DNA of 64,000 bases from Dendrolimus kikuchii. Its lineage: Eukaryota; Arthropoda; Insecta; Lepidoptera; Lasiocampidae. Under the pieces are notes generated by a model that worked only from the letters and a program-made list of their open reading frames with translations, was not told the origin of the DNA and did no database searches. Positions 20,820 through 31,589 of the stretch are shown here, piece after piece (positions within the stretch are counted from its first letter, which is position 1; the number at the start of each line of letters is the position of its first letter). The stretch spans positions 4,045,001 through 4,109,000 of the forward strand of contig CM034398.1 in NCBI GenBank assembly GCA_019925095.2. The letters are read 5' to 3'. The position numbers and the translations under genes are program-made.

Positions 20820-21015
20820 ATTGGCCCGGACTTTTGGAGGGCTTCTTTGGGGGGGGGGGGGGGGGGTAAAGGATGGCCAACACGTAGAAAGCCCCTTAGA
20901 CAAATTTAATGTGGCGTGACACTGACCGCCGATTATCCCTGTCTACACCATATTACTGCACCCAAGGACAAGCCTCGATCAGTGTAGGGCTATTTCAGGT
21001 TATTATTATTATTAA
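20820..21015 (+). repeat. Repeat W, copy 1, with long G-run
   Basis: AGGATGGCCAACACGTAGAA, GTGGCGTGACACTG, CGATTATCCCTGTCTACACC and CCAGTGTAGG-type blocks are shared with 48370-48535. It contains a run of ~17 G near 20850 and ends in (ATT)n close to exon 2. Confidence 0.6.
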
Positions 21016-21033
21016 ATTTTGGACGACACATAC

Positions 21034-21179
21034 CTCAATGTAAGGCTGTCTTTGTCCATCAACAGAGGTGGCTTAGAGCGGCCGATGTCGGCAGCCACGA
21101 AGCGCAGTCTCACTCCTGGCAGGAGGGTTGGATCACGATTCACAGCCGCAACAGCCAGAGGCATCGCGCCCAGGATGGT
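21034..21179 (-). CDS. Host gene exon: ANF-receptor domain, first conserved block
   Basis: This 146-nt exon has an acceptor ending GACAG just above 21179 and a GTATGT donor just below 21034. It starts in phase 0, matching the donor phase of exon 53011-53533, and ends in phase 2. It encodes TILGAMPLAVAAVNRDP followed by LLPGVRLRFVAADIG. That is the typical second helix and strand of the ligand-binding (type I periplasmic-binding-protein) domain of receptor guanylate cyclases: a G-A-x-P-L-A-V helix, N-x-D-P, LLPG, then a strand ending in D-x-G. Codon use is GC-rich compared with the surrounding AT-rich intron. It is too short for a 60-codon ORF search, and was found from the splice sites and the exon-3 match. 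Confidence 0.85.
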
Positions 21180-21274
21180 CTGTCAAAAAATACAACAAAC
21201 CTCAGTATTTGCATACATCAACACAAAAATAAATATTTCCTACAACGTCGAAATGTTGTAGAAAGTATTTGTTA

Positions 21275-21690
21275 CTAGCTGTGCCTGCGGTTTCACCCGC
21301 GTGCTGAGAGAAAATCGTTATATTTTGAATAATTCACACTATCTTTATATATATAATTCTTCTGTATGTGTGTTGACAGTGAACTCCTCCTAAACGGCTG
21401 GACCGATTTGAGTGAATTTTTTTGTGTTCAAGTGGATTCGAGGATGGTTTAGATTCACAATTGGACCCGGTAGGTGGCGCTGCAATCGGGTTCTAAATTT
21501 TATTTGTTCAGGGCAGTACAACGTCTGCCGGGACAGCTAGTATCTTTATAAATCATAGCCTATACGTTATTCTGATATGTAAGCTATAATATTGGAAAGT
21601 TTCATCCGAATCCATTCAGTAGTTTTTGCGTGAAAGAGTAATAAACATACATCCATACATACATTCTTACAAACTTTCGCGTTTATAATA
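21275..21690 (-). mobile_element. Helitron-like element (minus strand), split by a smaller one
   Basis: CTAGCTGTGCCTGCGGTTTC after an A marks its 3' end on the minus strand. Past the inserted 21342-21540 element it resumes with TATCTTTATAAATCATAGCC and runs to about 21690 (TTTCGCGTTTATAATATT). Confidence 0.6.
21342..21540 (+). mobile_element. Short Helitron, intact ends
   Basis: A 199-bp non-autonomous copy: starts TCTTTATATATATAATTCTT after an A, ends CTGCCGGGACAGCTAG before a T. Confidence 0.85.
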
Positions 21691-21699
21691 TTTATTTAT

Positions 21700-22075
21700 A
21701 GAAAAGAGATTTGCTTTTTATTTTGAAATGTGCTTTGTTTCGTTTAAGAAATATATATTTGCAATTATTTTTATTTTTCATTTATCTATAATAATAATTT
21801 TACATCATAAAATAGTAGTAAAGCACCATTTAAACCTATGAGGTTTGTGTGTGATGCAACACACCCTCGCATTTATAGGAAAACTTATTCTATTAAGTAC
21901 AATATTTGTAATCATTTAAAATATTTGGAAGTGTTTTCACAATTAATAAAATAATTTTTCACTGAAGGGAATTTTTTGAATATATGAAAACCTAATTTAT
22001 AGTAAATTACCTATGTTTATACAAAATTAAAACTAAAAGTTAAAAATAAATAGACTATACTATAAATAAAGCTAT
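21700..22075. other. AT-rich unassigned sequence
   Basis: The stretch near 21780-21890 resembles, in reverse, 6310-6440 (ATGAGGTTTGTGTGTGATGC and a TTTACATCATAAAATA-type block), so it is an old shared repeat. Nothing else was recognised. Confidence 0.35.
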
Positions 22076-22079
22076 ACTT

Positions 22080-22476
22080 ACAAAATAATATAAATCTATA
22101 AGTAAAAAATTGACTCCAAATCGCTGTCGGCTGGGAGCGTGCCCAAAATGCTGGCCGCATTTCCGCGATGGATGGCAACGCTGATTCGTTGCCCTAGGTG
22201 CAAGTCAGCCTTTTGGTCACGCGAGACCTCAATTAAACGCGTTGAGAGGTCTTGATAGAATTTCTTTCTTATATTTTTGGAATTTAAAGAATCTCTTAGT
22301 GTAGTGGGCAATTCATTAATTACTTTTGGTATTATGTAGTTAGTAGTATGCTTACCATAGTGGTTATTGTGGGGTGGGGTGGTTAGTGTCTGTTTTGAGA
22401 TTGATCTTGAGTGTGTTTTATGTTGTTTCCTTATTTGTAATTCTTGGTTTTTAAAGTAGTTTTCTTTAAGTAACAT
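22080..22476 (-). pseudogene. TE segment V fused in frame to a jockey-like C-terminus, copy 4
   Basis: One minus-strand frame: residues ~45-75 (NNHYGKHTTNYIIPKVINEL, PTTLRDSLNSKN) look like the end of a jockey-type LINE protein, and the rest is segment V (QDLSTRLIEVSRDQKA, LGQRISVAIHRGNAASILGT). Whether the fusion is the true element layout or an old insertion is unclear. Confidence 0.55.
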
Positions 22477-22726
22477 ATATTCGGGTTTCGTTTGTATTGG
22501 TAGAACCCCACAGTTTTAGTTGCACACATACTTGAATAGCTTTAGGAATAATATATTAAGCGCCTGTAGAAATTGTACTACTGACACGCGTATACAAGTT
22601 TGCCTGTCGATTAGTGTAGGCACTCTTCAACATGGGTTGCTCTTGATTCCCCTGAGGTCCGCTCATCAGATCCAGACTTGGTAAGATTGGGAGTTCCTCA
22701 AGAGTATGTTCTTTCTAATAAATAAT

Positions 22727-23222
22727 AGTACATTATGGTACTAGTGTGTAACATTGGTGATTACCGCCGAGGCGCCATTGAGACTCGAGCCGTAGGCGAG
22801 GGTCTTAAGAGAGCCGAGGGCGGCAATCCTCAATACACACGTGTATCATACGACGTTTTTCAACACACTTGTGAATAAAATAACAACAAAAACTCATTTT
22901 ATTTAGTAGATAAAAAAAAGTTATATATGAGTGAAAGTTTTATTTATTAAACACGTACGAGTTAAAATTATCTATTTAAATAAGAAGTTGCATGAAATGA
23001 GCAAGCAATAGGAACATTAATTTATTTGTTCTATAGAACACGATCTTTTTTTTTTGAATAAAAACTTTTTTAAGAACAAAGCAACTCAACCAATAAAATT
23101 TAAAAAAAAGTCTATAACTCACTAGTGAGTTATAATGTTTTTTACTCACAGTTTGATAATGGGTGTCATTCTGTGCCTAATTGCGGTGACCATAGAGCCA
23201 CTTTATGAGCAAGTGTGTTGAA
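22727..23222 (+). repeat. Interspersed repeat (family P), copy 2
   Basis: Nearly identical to 4360-4858 across ~495 bp, including CCGCCGAGGCGCCATTGAGA and AACTCACTAGTGAGTT. Its right end runs directly into an ATT run and SINE-like repeat S. Confidence 0.7.
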
Positions 23223-23276
23223 AAAATTATTATTATTATTTTCACATATATTTATTTATATTGTTTTTTATGTTTT

Positions 23277-23600
23277 TTTTATTTATTTTTTTTATTGCAG
23301 GAGATCAGCAGACAGGCAGACGGCCCACTTGATGGAAAGCGGTTACCATCGCCTATGGACATTTGCAACACCAAAGGTGCTACAAATGCGCTGCTGCTCT
23401 CTTAAGGGAAACTGGAACCTGGTCACTAATACCGGAACACAACTCGAAGGTTGTTATGGCGACATACTTTAAACCAGGGGTGATAGGCATCCAGTCGGAC
23501 AAATGCCCTACCACCTGGCTGTGGGTTGTTTTGTCGCCTCTTACGAGAGGCCGCCCGGCCGCAGGAAATTGTATTCTTTCTCCGCTCCTGCACGGATAAA
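23277..23600 (-). mobile_element. SINE-like repeat S, near full length
   Basis: Minus strand. It runs from the T-run at 23277 to TCCTGCACGGATAAA at 23600, with all internal blocks present. One extra base lies in AACTCGAAGGTTG. Confidence 0.85.
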
Positions 23601-23647
23601 TATATATAAAAAATAAACACATATTAAAAAAATATAAAAAGATAACG

Positions 23648-23880
23648 TCCGTCGGCAGCGGGGCCTAGGGTCCAAGCTACCGGTGGTTAAGGCTTCCGAG
23701 ACAGGAACTTCCTCACAATGCGTGCCGTGCTCAGGAGAACCGCCTTCTGCATCTGGCCCTTCACCCATTTACCGAGTGAGAGCCTCTCTAGGTGTCGGTC
23801 GAGGCTCTTCGCTATTAGACCGTTAACAGACACCGACAGACATATTATTATTATATGTCTATTGCCGATAATTATTATTA
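23648..23880 (+). repeat. LINE 3' end-like repeat with (ATT)n tail, copy 2
   Basis: CGTCGGCAGCGGGGCCTAGG, CTACCGGTGGTTAAGGCTTC and CTTCTGCATCTGGCCCTTCA, then ATTATTATTATA. Second copy of 20035-20215, better preserved. Its minus-strand frames have no recognised domain. Confidence 0.55.
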
Positions 23881-23881
23881 T

Positions 23882-24115
23882 TATCGGCAGACAAACACAC
23901 ACATTGTATATCCCCAAATTAAGCAAGTTACGCTTGTGTTATGGGTAATATACAACGGACTACTCTGGGGCCGATCCCAGATACCCAGACCATAGTAAAT
24001 AACGGAGAAAATACGTTTCCGAAATTTACTATACCAGGAATCGAACCCGGAACCTCTGCGTTACAGTGAGGTACGCCGGAAAAGGCTTAGCCCGCTCAAC
24101 CACAGAGGCCGTCAA
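23882..24115 (-). mobile_element. tRNA-derived SINE (family T)
   Basis: On the minus strand the head reads GCCTCTGTGGTTGAGCGGGC (A-box-like GTGGTTGAGCGGG), and about 50 nt later GGGTTCGATTCCTGG (B box). This is the Pol III promoter layout of a tRNA. The body continues through CCATAGTAAATAACGG-type sequence to 23882. It is not a tRNA gene because the acceptor and anticodon arms do not pair. Confidence 0.8.
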
Positions 24116-24227
24116 ATTAATTAAAAACGGGTCCACAATTACAGGAATTTTAACAAACATATAAAAACAACATACAGTGGAATCGAGGTCCCCTTCCGTT
24201 TAGAAGTCGATTAAAATGTACAGATTT

Positions 24228-24548
24228 TTAGGCTAAATGACATAAACATAGATCGCCGCTTGGGTTCCTTGGGTTAGAGCGCAGTAGGTTGCTGTGCTTA
24301 AGTTCCAGATCCGCCTCTTTCTTAGCGAGTATGACGCCGTTGCAAAAGAAGAAGACGGCGGTGTACACACCGCCATCTACCAACCAGTTTAGTTGACACA
24401 AAACCGTCGCAGGCACACAACTCGATGAAACAGTTCGATCAGTATAATTAATGTATGTATGTACCGATTTCATTTCGAAAAAAACTTGAATTCTAGAGTG
24501 TTTTATATACTTTTTTTTAATTATATTGCATGACATAAAAGATAACAC
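24228..24548 (-). other. Unassigned open frame
   Basis: A 106-codon frame, GC-richer between 24228 and 24430, encoding NWLVDGGVYTAVFFFCNGVI near its middle. I recognise no family, and there are no convincing splice sites. It may be TE-derived or chance. Confidence 0.2.
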
Positions 24549-24819
24549 AAAAGACGCGATCCACTAGACGCTCACAACGTTAACAATGCTCCTTCAGCCA
24601 TTCCACACGACGACCACGGTCGATATGGTCGCGAGGAAAACCTCATTAATGACGTCACAATTTCCGGTCACGTCGAGCTCACAACGACCCATCTCAAGTG
24701 GTGTGTCGAAGCAGGCGATGAGAAAATTAACACAATTTTTAAAATTTAAAGCTGGGCATAGAAAACCGAATCGTAAAGCAGAAGATCGTAATAACGTATA
24801 TAATAATAACAGCCCATAA

Positions 24820-25100
24820 ACTTCCCATTGCTAGGCTCGGGCCTCCCACTATAGGAGCGCGGACAATATACCCGCCACGCTTGTCTAAGGTAGATTGGCA
24901 GGTTTGACACATCGATTATCTCGATGAGCAGGTTTCATCACAATGTTTTCCTTTGCCGTTGTTAGCACGAGGTAATTGTAACAATATGCACATTAGGTCA
25001 GAAGAACTGCCTCAGTGGTGCATGCGTTCCGGCGAGGATTCGAACCCTCATCCTTTGGGCTTGGGATGCGTGCGCTAGCCATTATGCTACCACGACTTAT
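24820..25100 (-). mobile_element. tRNA-derived SINE (family U), reverse copy
   Basis: On the minus strand: GTCGTGGTAGCATAATGGCT (A box), then GAGGGTTCGAATCCTCGCC (B box), then AAACCTGCTCATCGAG and CCTGCCAATCTACC, ending in a GGGAAGTTTATGGGC-type sequence. It is better preserved than 15222-15490. Confidence 0.8.
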
Positions 25101-25129
25101 TAAGGTTACGTAATAACATAACATACGGT

Positions 25130-25720
25130 GCCGAGACATGAACACTGACAGTGGGTCTGGTCTAGAAATTCAAAGTCGCTCGCCGGGCTATGCAGCGAGC
25201 TATGTTAGGTGTTTGTCTTATAGATAAAATCAGAAATGAGGACATCCATAAGAGAACGAAGGTAACCAACATAGCTCGCAAAATTAGCAAGTTGAAGTGG
25301 CAATGGGCCGGTCACGTCTGTCGTAGGACCGACGGCCGATAGAGCAAACGAGTCCTGGAGTGGAGTGTCATAGAAACGGAACGCGCCTGTCAACGTCATT
25401 GGCAGAGCAGTTTGACAGGCGCGTCAACCGCGACATACCGGAGCGACACCCCTCTCGTTGTACGTGGAGCCTCCCGGGTAGACATATTATTAATCTTAAT
25501 AAATTAAGATAGCTGTATTTTGTACGCTAAATAAAACCCATCAAAGACCATAAAATATGTTTTTTTAACAATAATACATGGATAGATGGATGGATAGACG
25601 ACCTGCGCAAGATCGCCGGCAGGGTCTGGATGCGGAAAATGGGAGACCGGGATATGTGGCGTGTACTTCGGGAGGCCTACGTCCAGTAGGGAACTGAGAT
25701 TGGCTGAAGAAGAATAACCT
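25130..25720 (+). pseudogene. RTE/BovB-type LINE RT C-terminus (lineage 3), interrupted
   Basis: The plus strand encodes RAMQRAMLGVCLIDKIRNED, then ARKISKLKWQWAGHVCRRTD, a stop, and later WIDDLRKIAGRVWMRK with REAYVQ. This is the typical tail of RTE-clade LINE proteins. About 25440-25590 is an unrelated insertion with AATAAA. Decayed by stops and frame changes. Confidence 0.7.
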
Positions 25721-26014
25721 AAAACCTAAATTTCTGTCGATGGGAGATTCCCATTCCGAATATACACTTAAGAACCCCTTGATCATAGCTGAAACACGAC
25801 TAACTCTGAGTCAACATGCAGGTCTTATACACGAGTATTCCCAAATTAGACATAGACCTCCCAGTAAACATGCACAGACTGTAAAGCTATAATGCAAAAC
25901 GACATAACTTCTATGAACTTGCAATAAGAACGAGCAGTAGAACCATTTATATTCTTGCTCGAAAGGTCGGACATAAACAAAGATTAGTGATTATAAAGAA
26001 TTGATTACATTTTA

Positions 26015-26360
26015 CATACATACATACATAACTTCACGCCAGTTCCCTTGCGGGGTAGACACGGACAACAGAGCGCCATTCAGGCTTATTCTTACACACC
26101 TCATTTGTTTCTTTGACATTCATAACTCTTCTCATGCACGCACGTCTGTTCTTAAGGCTCCTGACATCAGCTTCTGCTAGTACACGATAAATTTTATCAT
26201 GGAAGGTGTGTCGTGGCCTTCCACGACTTCTGCATCCATCCACTTTTGTATTGTATATCTGTTTAGTCATTCTTTCATCATGCATTCTTTCCACATGCCC
26301 GAACCACTGGAGCATTCCTTTCCTTACCTTCACCCCGACACTCTCTTTCAACCAACTCTC
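26015..26360 (-). mobile_element. RTE-like LINE, 5'-truncated copy 6
   Basis: Target-site duplication TTACATTTTA at 26005-26014 and 26361-26370. It encodes the last ~105 residues with the LQWFGHVERMHDERM region intact, so it lacks the 37-bp deletion. Confidence 0.92.
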
Positions 26361-26563
26361 TTACATTTTAATACTCAAAAAATTAGCATAAACAAATAAC
26401 AGTGGACAATTAAGACAAGCGTTAAAAAGAATTATAGATAATTTTAACAACAATAAAATAAAATAAAAGAATAAACTAAATTGTATTTGTGTTTAGTTCA
26501 CAGGTAGCAGAAGTGAAACTTCAGAGAATATATTCACACATAATTCTTCTTTAATATTTATTA

Positions 26564-27018
26564 TGTTACATGCCGACAAAAGCAAATGCCCACCTGCCTT
26601 CCATAAAGTACAATTTATTACCTTCTCGCATTTGGACTTCTTTTGTTTACTTTTGTGTTTAAAATTTGAAATTAAGAAAAACAGTATTGTGTATTGTAAT
26701 CTTTTATGGCAGTCATTAGACAGGTGTGTAGAACTAATTCTTGGAAATTATTGTTTTGCGTCGAGACATATTGTATTTGTACAGGATAAAAGGAATGCCC
26801 GAACGGAGGGGTGAGGCAGTCTAGCGAGAACCACGATCAAAGCAAGACGTGTACATTCGATAAGCTATATAGTGACGGACTTTGCGCGTGTTATCGAATC
26901 GTGCAGTTTGTACTGGTTGCGTTCAGTTATATTTGTACCTATGTTATGCGTGTTTTTATAGTTTTAATAAATTCTATAGTAATTCCAACGGCATAATTCG
27001 AGTCCCAAAGTCGTAACA
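26564..27018 (+). mobile_element. Solo LTR (family 1), intact ends
   Basis: 455 bp from TGTTACATGCCGAC to AAAGTCGTAACA, with a perfect duplication ATTA at 26560-26563 and 27019-27022. Contains AATAAA near 26966. Confidence 0.85.
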
Positions 27019-27019
27019 A

Positions 27020-27605
27020 TTAATAAAAATATAATTCCTTTAGCCTACATCCGCCAAGAGGTTATAATTTTAAAAAAATCCATCAAAATTACACTTTAAA
27101 TCACTAGCATAAAGTTCAAAATTCAATGCACTGTTAGGAACAATTTCCTTTGATCTACGTATAAAAGAATCTGCCTTAAGTATATAGAGGTAGAGCTAAA
27201 ATTAATTTGAAATCTTTTAAGTTTTATTTAAATTGAAATTTCGAATTAAATAAGGTCGAATTCTATGTGTTTATTTCTTTTTAGTGTCACTTTTTCGTTT
27301 CGTTGACTCTCAAATCACTACGATTCTAAAGAATGTTTCACTTCAATGAAACGCCTGGTCCATTATGGGTTATAGCTTCTCCGTATACGCCATTCGTAGC
27401 AATATATTTAGGGAGGCATAAATCATAACGATGTTTTTTAATGACTTTTCTGTAATGTTAGACGATATCTTTATCGTTAGATGATACGCTTCTGAAGTCC
27501 TTAAAAGTGTGTAGATGGCACTTTCGAAGTATAAAGTGAAAATCCATTTTGTTTTCTTAAGCTAAGTGTACGAGCCAATATTGCTCGTACAGCGCATTTT
27601 ACTTA
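27020..27605. other. Unassigned intron sequence
   Basis: AT-rich. No repeat or gene recognised apart from a short GATATCTTTATCGTTAGATG block near 27464. Confidence 0.35.
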
Positions 27606-28098
27606 TTATTACAACTTGCGAGACTAGAATTAAAAAACCGTTAGAATTATTATAGAGTTTATTAGAACTATACAAACACGCATAACACAGGTACAAATAT
27701 AACCGAACACAACAAATCCAAACGTATTGCAGAAGGTCGTAATTCAATAAAACGCGCAAAGTCCGTCACTAATAGATTCCCGATTGAAAACACGTCACGC
27801 CTTGATCGTAGTTGTCGCCCCTCTCTCCATCAAGCTGTCGTTTTATACCTCACAAATACAAATGTGCCTGTATCGTAGTCGACGTAATCCGCAACACCTG
27901 GCTAATGATTACACACGCGTGTAAACGATTACAATAGAACAATAGGCTGCTCTCTAGAAACGTATGCCAATAAATAAGTAAACAAAAGAAGACGATCATA
28001 AAAGCATTACAATTAGTTCAAATGCCGACAGGTAATAACATGTGTTTTTACAGATATGCAGGTGGAATTTGTTTTTGTCGGAACCTAAGTTGTAAAAA
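27606..28098 (-). mobile_element. LTR (family 1), ends mutated
   Basis: Collinear with 1185-1671 over its length (ACTTGCGAGACTAGAATTAA to GGAACCTAAGTTGTAAAA), but both terminal TG/CA have decayed. An older solo LTR. Confidence 0.75.
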
Positions 28099-28099
28099 T

Positions 28100-28784
28100 A
28101 TAAATACGCAACAAACAATGTACTAAGACAGACATAATAAAATCATCATTACGTGCGACATTTGTGCACTGCAAGTGGTGCGTCTCAGGTCATCATACGA
28201 CCTTAATCCTTTAAGACGGAACCACCACATTTGTTCTCGAATGTTACACACGGCAAATTGGGAAGCACCACAAATTTGTGATCAAATACAGATAATTGAA
28301 ACGAACGTTGAACTGATGCTTTCTCCCTGTAACTACATAGAATTTGTATTAGAATAAAAGAGACGACATAATTCTCTTGGTTTTGGCGCGGCAATTTTGA
28401 TGGCATCGGGCAGCTTTGGACAAAAATAATATTAACTTTGTACCCTCAAAAGGTTTAATAAACAACATACAACAACTCAACGTGGTTTTACTTGAGAACA
28501 CCCTTCAAACGAGGTCCACGGTTAACGACGATTAAGCCCAGCAATTTTGGAAGTGTACAAACTGTACACTAAGCAAGTTGTATTTGAGTAATTGGTAAAA
28601 CTGGGTTTAATAAACTAGCTCAGTCGAAGTTTTCACAGCACTAGGATATAGTTTATTCCTTCGGGACCAACATTAAGTACATTATTATATCTATGGTATT
28701 ACAATTGTCCGTAGGCGACGATAACCACAATCAACAGGTGAGCAGTCAACCTGTTTACTGTGCTTGAGTAATAAGAATAGTAGA
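28100..28784. other. Unassigned sequence, possible LTR remnant
   Basis: A short open frame (28175-28357) and GGTTTAATAAACAACATACA look like the polyadenylation part of another LTR, but no ends were found. Confidence 0.3.
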
Positions 28785-28886
28785 TTGTTACACGAAAGGT
28801 GAAAGAGGCCTGTTTAACTATGAGATAGTACACCGAGTGCCTAAATAGGCCTTTCACCCGAGGTTAACACTGCTATTTATTTCGAA

Positions 28887-30142
28887 CTAGCGGCCCCGGT
28901 AGACGTTGTCCTGCTCTGAAAAAATAAAAATCTAGGATCCGATCCCAGTCCCACCTACCGGTTCCAATTGTGGGTTTAAAGCAAAAATGTTTCAAATCAA
29001 ACACACATTCCAACAAAATCATGCGGTTTGATTGGTCAACAACGTAGAGTTATTTGCGTAATCACATCGTCTCTACATACGTGCAGGATTACGCACTGCA
29101 TAAAAATAAACCATCACTGTATAGTCTTAACCAAACACTTAAAAACATATAACACAATACAAATTGTTTCGCATTATTATGAGAATCAACTTTGATTTGA
29201 AACATTTTCACGTAAACATTGTAATAACAGAGATATATCGATACCTCGAGGCTCAAAGGAGGTAACCGCCATTTCGGCGAAATTTGCCTTTTAATGCAGC
29301 CCTATTTAATTTTTTCTCCTCTATCGATCAGTATATGTCTAGTCTTCCAATTCGACAAAAAATGTTGTTTACGACCCCATTTATTGTAGAAAATAAAACA
29401 TATATTTTGTAATTTTGTGTCGTAACAGCAACCAATTTTAATGATCATAAACGCAAGGGTAGTAAACACCACCGTAGATGATACAAATGTTTTTACGCCT
29501 AATATTTTACGTCGAAATATTTTTAATTTTGGGTCGTACGAGTTTAATAAATAGTATTTTTATTAATAAGTGACTTTTATTTTCTTTTATAACGAATAAG
29601 ACGAGTTTATGAACAGCTTCTAGGTAAAACAAGCAACTAAGTATAGGTAAAATTAATAATTATTTGTATAATTAGTTGTCCGAGTTGATAAATTGATATA
29701 CTAAGTTAATAAATAAAATTGAAATTAAATAGGCAAATAAAGAAAGAAAAGAATTTCTTATTTTTTCTCTTTACTTGATATTTAATCAACTGAAGAAAAC
29801 AAAGCAACAGTCTACAAACTGATAGAATTAGTAGGCAAATTGGCAGTTACAACCATCTCTGATCACACATCCATAGATTATTAGGGTGTAAACGCCCCAA
29901 ACATGCAATTTTCCGGGGCATATAGGAAAGCTGTTTTTGTTGCTTTTAAATCTATTTGATATATAATTTAACAGTGCTTTGCATCATAAAATTTTAGACA
30001 TTTGGTTTTAGAATGGTTTATTTAGGCCAAGAATCAAAAAAGTTATGTCCGAAATAATATTTTATATTTTGTTTTTCGGCTCTACTGAAAATTCGAGTTT
30101 TGGTACTTACGCCCTTTAAGCCCCGAGGTATCGATATATAGA
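28887..30142 (-). mobile_element. 1.26-kb Helitron-like insertion in repeat R
   Basis: On the minus strand it starts TCTATATATCGATACC and ends in the family 3' end CTACCGGGGCCGCTAG. The host repeat closes exactly as TTTCGAA|TATAAGG, matching TTTCGAATATGAGG at 46336-46349. Inside, GATATATCGATACCTCG (about 29230) is the inverse of the terminal CGAGGTATCGATATAT (about 30124), so a second, TIR-bearing element may occupy 29230-30142. No long ORF. Confidence 0.75.
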
Positions 30143-30307
30143 TATAAGGAAAGTAAATAAAAACTGATTAGTTAAACAAACATCTACTTTTCATATGAAG
30201 TCAGGCGTTAAATCCAGGAACTTATTTAATACGTCACATAATGAAACTTCAAGTAATTTTTTTTTGTCACTGATGATACAAAATATTTAGCTTAAATTTT
30301 ATATAAC

Positions 30308-30309
<2 letters not shown>

Positions 30310-30365
<56 letters not shown>
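30310..30365. repeat. (TA)n microsatellite
   Basis: An uninterrupted run of TA dinucleotides inside repeat R. The Tyr/Ile-rich frames across it are artefacts. Confidence 0.95.
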
Positions 30366-30369
<4 letters not shown>

Positions 30370-30417
30370 TTAAATAAAAATTAAGTGAAATGTAATTTAT
30401 AAGTATAAAATGATGTT

Positions 30418-30796
30418 CGTTCTTAATACCGAAGTAAGAAAGAGAGTTGGTCTGAAAGAGAGTGTCGGGGTGAAGGTAAGCAAAGGAATGCTCCGGTGGT
30501 TCGGGCATGTGGAAAGAATGCATGATGAAACAATGACTAAACAGATATACAATGCAAAAGTGGATGGATGCAGAAGTCGTGGAAGGCCACGACACACCTT
30601 CCATGATCAAATTGATCGTGTACTAGCAGAAGGTGATGTCAGGAGCCTTAAGAATAGACGAGCTTGCATGACAAGAGTTATGAATGTCAAAGAGGCAAGT
30701 GAGGTGTGTAAGAATAAGCCTAAATGGCACTCTGTTGTTCGTGCCTACCCCGCAAGGGAACTGGCGTGAAGTTATGTATGTATGTATGTATGTATG
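30418..30796 (+). mobile_element. RTE-like LINE, 5'-truncated copy 7
   Basis: Target-site duplication TAAAATGATGTT at 30406-30417 and 30797-30808. The same site is empty in the paralogous repeat at 46589-46600. It encodes the last ~118 residues of the RTE ORF. Confidence 0.95.
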
Positions 30797-30994
30797 TAAA
30801 ATGATGTTACAACATTGTTGTATTTTTTTTTTAATTTATGCCGTGATTTAACAGTGGCTGTAAAAGAAGTTGGGACATGACTCGCATGTATTATCTATGG
30901 TGTCTGTGGTGTCACGTACGCCCAGAAATTATAAACATAATAAACACCACGTACCAGCGGACATGATTAGTATGTAAGATGTATGTAATCTTTA

Positions 30995-31360
30995 TCATTA
31001 TATTAACACGTGAAGCAAAACTTTGTACCCCTTTTTACGAAAATTACGCGGACGGAGGAGTATGAAATTTCACACTTATAGTTTATATAGAGAAGAAGTG
31101 CAGAATGCTAACATATTTTTTTAATTATGCATAAAAAATACCCTGAATCAACAAAAAAAAAACATTACACACATTACCATGTATTTGACACACACACGCA
31201 TATATACTATTTTGTTTATTGTTGAAGTCAAATTAACAGTGTAGCCGTGGCGAAATCTGTGATTATAGTAGTATAGTCGTTGACAACAGAACCTTAATAA
31301 TCTTCAAACTTATAATTTAAATTAATTATGCTCGAATTTCGACCACTGGGCGACCACTAG
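30995..31360 (+). mobile_element. Helitron (CGACCACTAG subfamily), intact ends
   Basis: 366 bp from TCATTATATTAACACGTGAA (after A) to GGGCGACCACTAG (before T). Its 5' part, with ACCCCTTTTTACGAAAATTA, recurs at 62285-62360, and its 3' part at 6728-6792 and 42545-42597. Confidence 0.75.
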
Positions 31361-31589
31361 TTAAATTATATTAGACCAGTAAATCTGTATTTTTATTTAC
31401 CACGTTAAGTAAATAAGGACTACTGCGCTTACACAGCGTAGTGTCTCAGTGTGATCATAAAGAGAGTTCCAACAGATAGCATGGTTTTTAATTTTTTTGA
31501 GGGCAGAGCAAATCGTTTCCCAGGGGCGAAAAGTACTGTTTTCATCCCTCTGATCAGGCAACTCCAAGCGTACATTCAAAATATGAGAA

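Larger units (their letters stand above)
15838..21033 (-). other. Intron (about 5.2 kb) of the host receptor gene
   Basis: This phase-2 intron runs from the GTATGT donor below 21034 to an acceptor ending TTTTTTGTTAACAG above 15837. The split codon AG|G restores an Arg. It contains the three-level transposon nest at 16.9-17.7 kb, an LTR and several Helitrons. Confidence 0.75.

Noticed and set aside
20847..20866. G-quadruplex regulatory element
   Set aside because: A single homopolymer G-run inside a repeat; likely slippage, with no supporting context.
24020..24115. tRNA gene on the minus strand
   Set aside because: A and B boxes are present, but the arms do not fold into a tRNA and the sequence continues into a repeated SINE body.
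25010..25098. tRNA gene on the minus strand
   Set aside because: Same reasoning: box elements of SINE family U, with a long SINE body and a second copy at 15222-15490.
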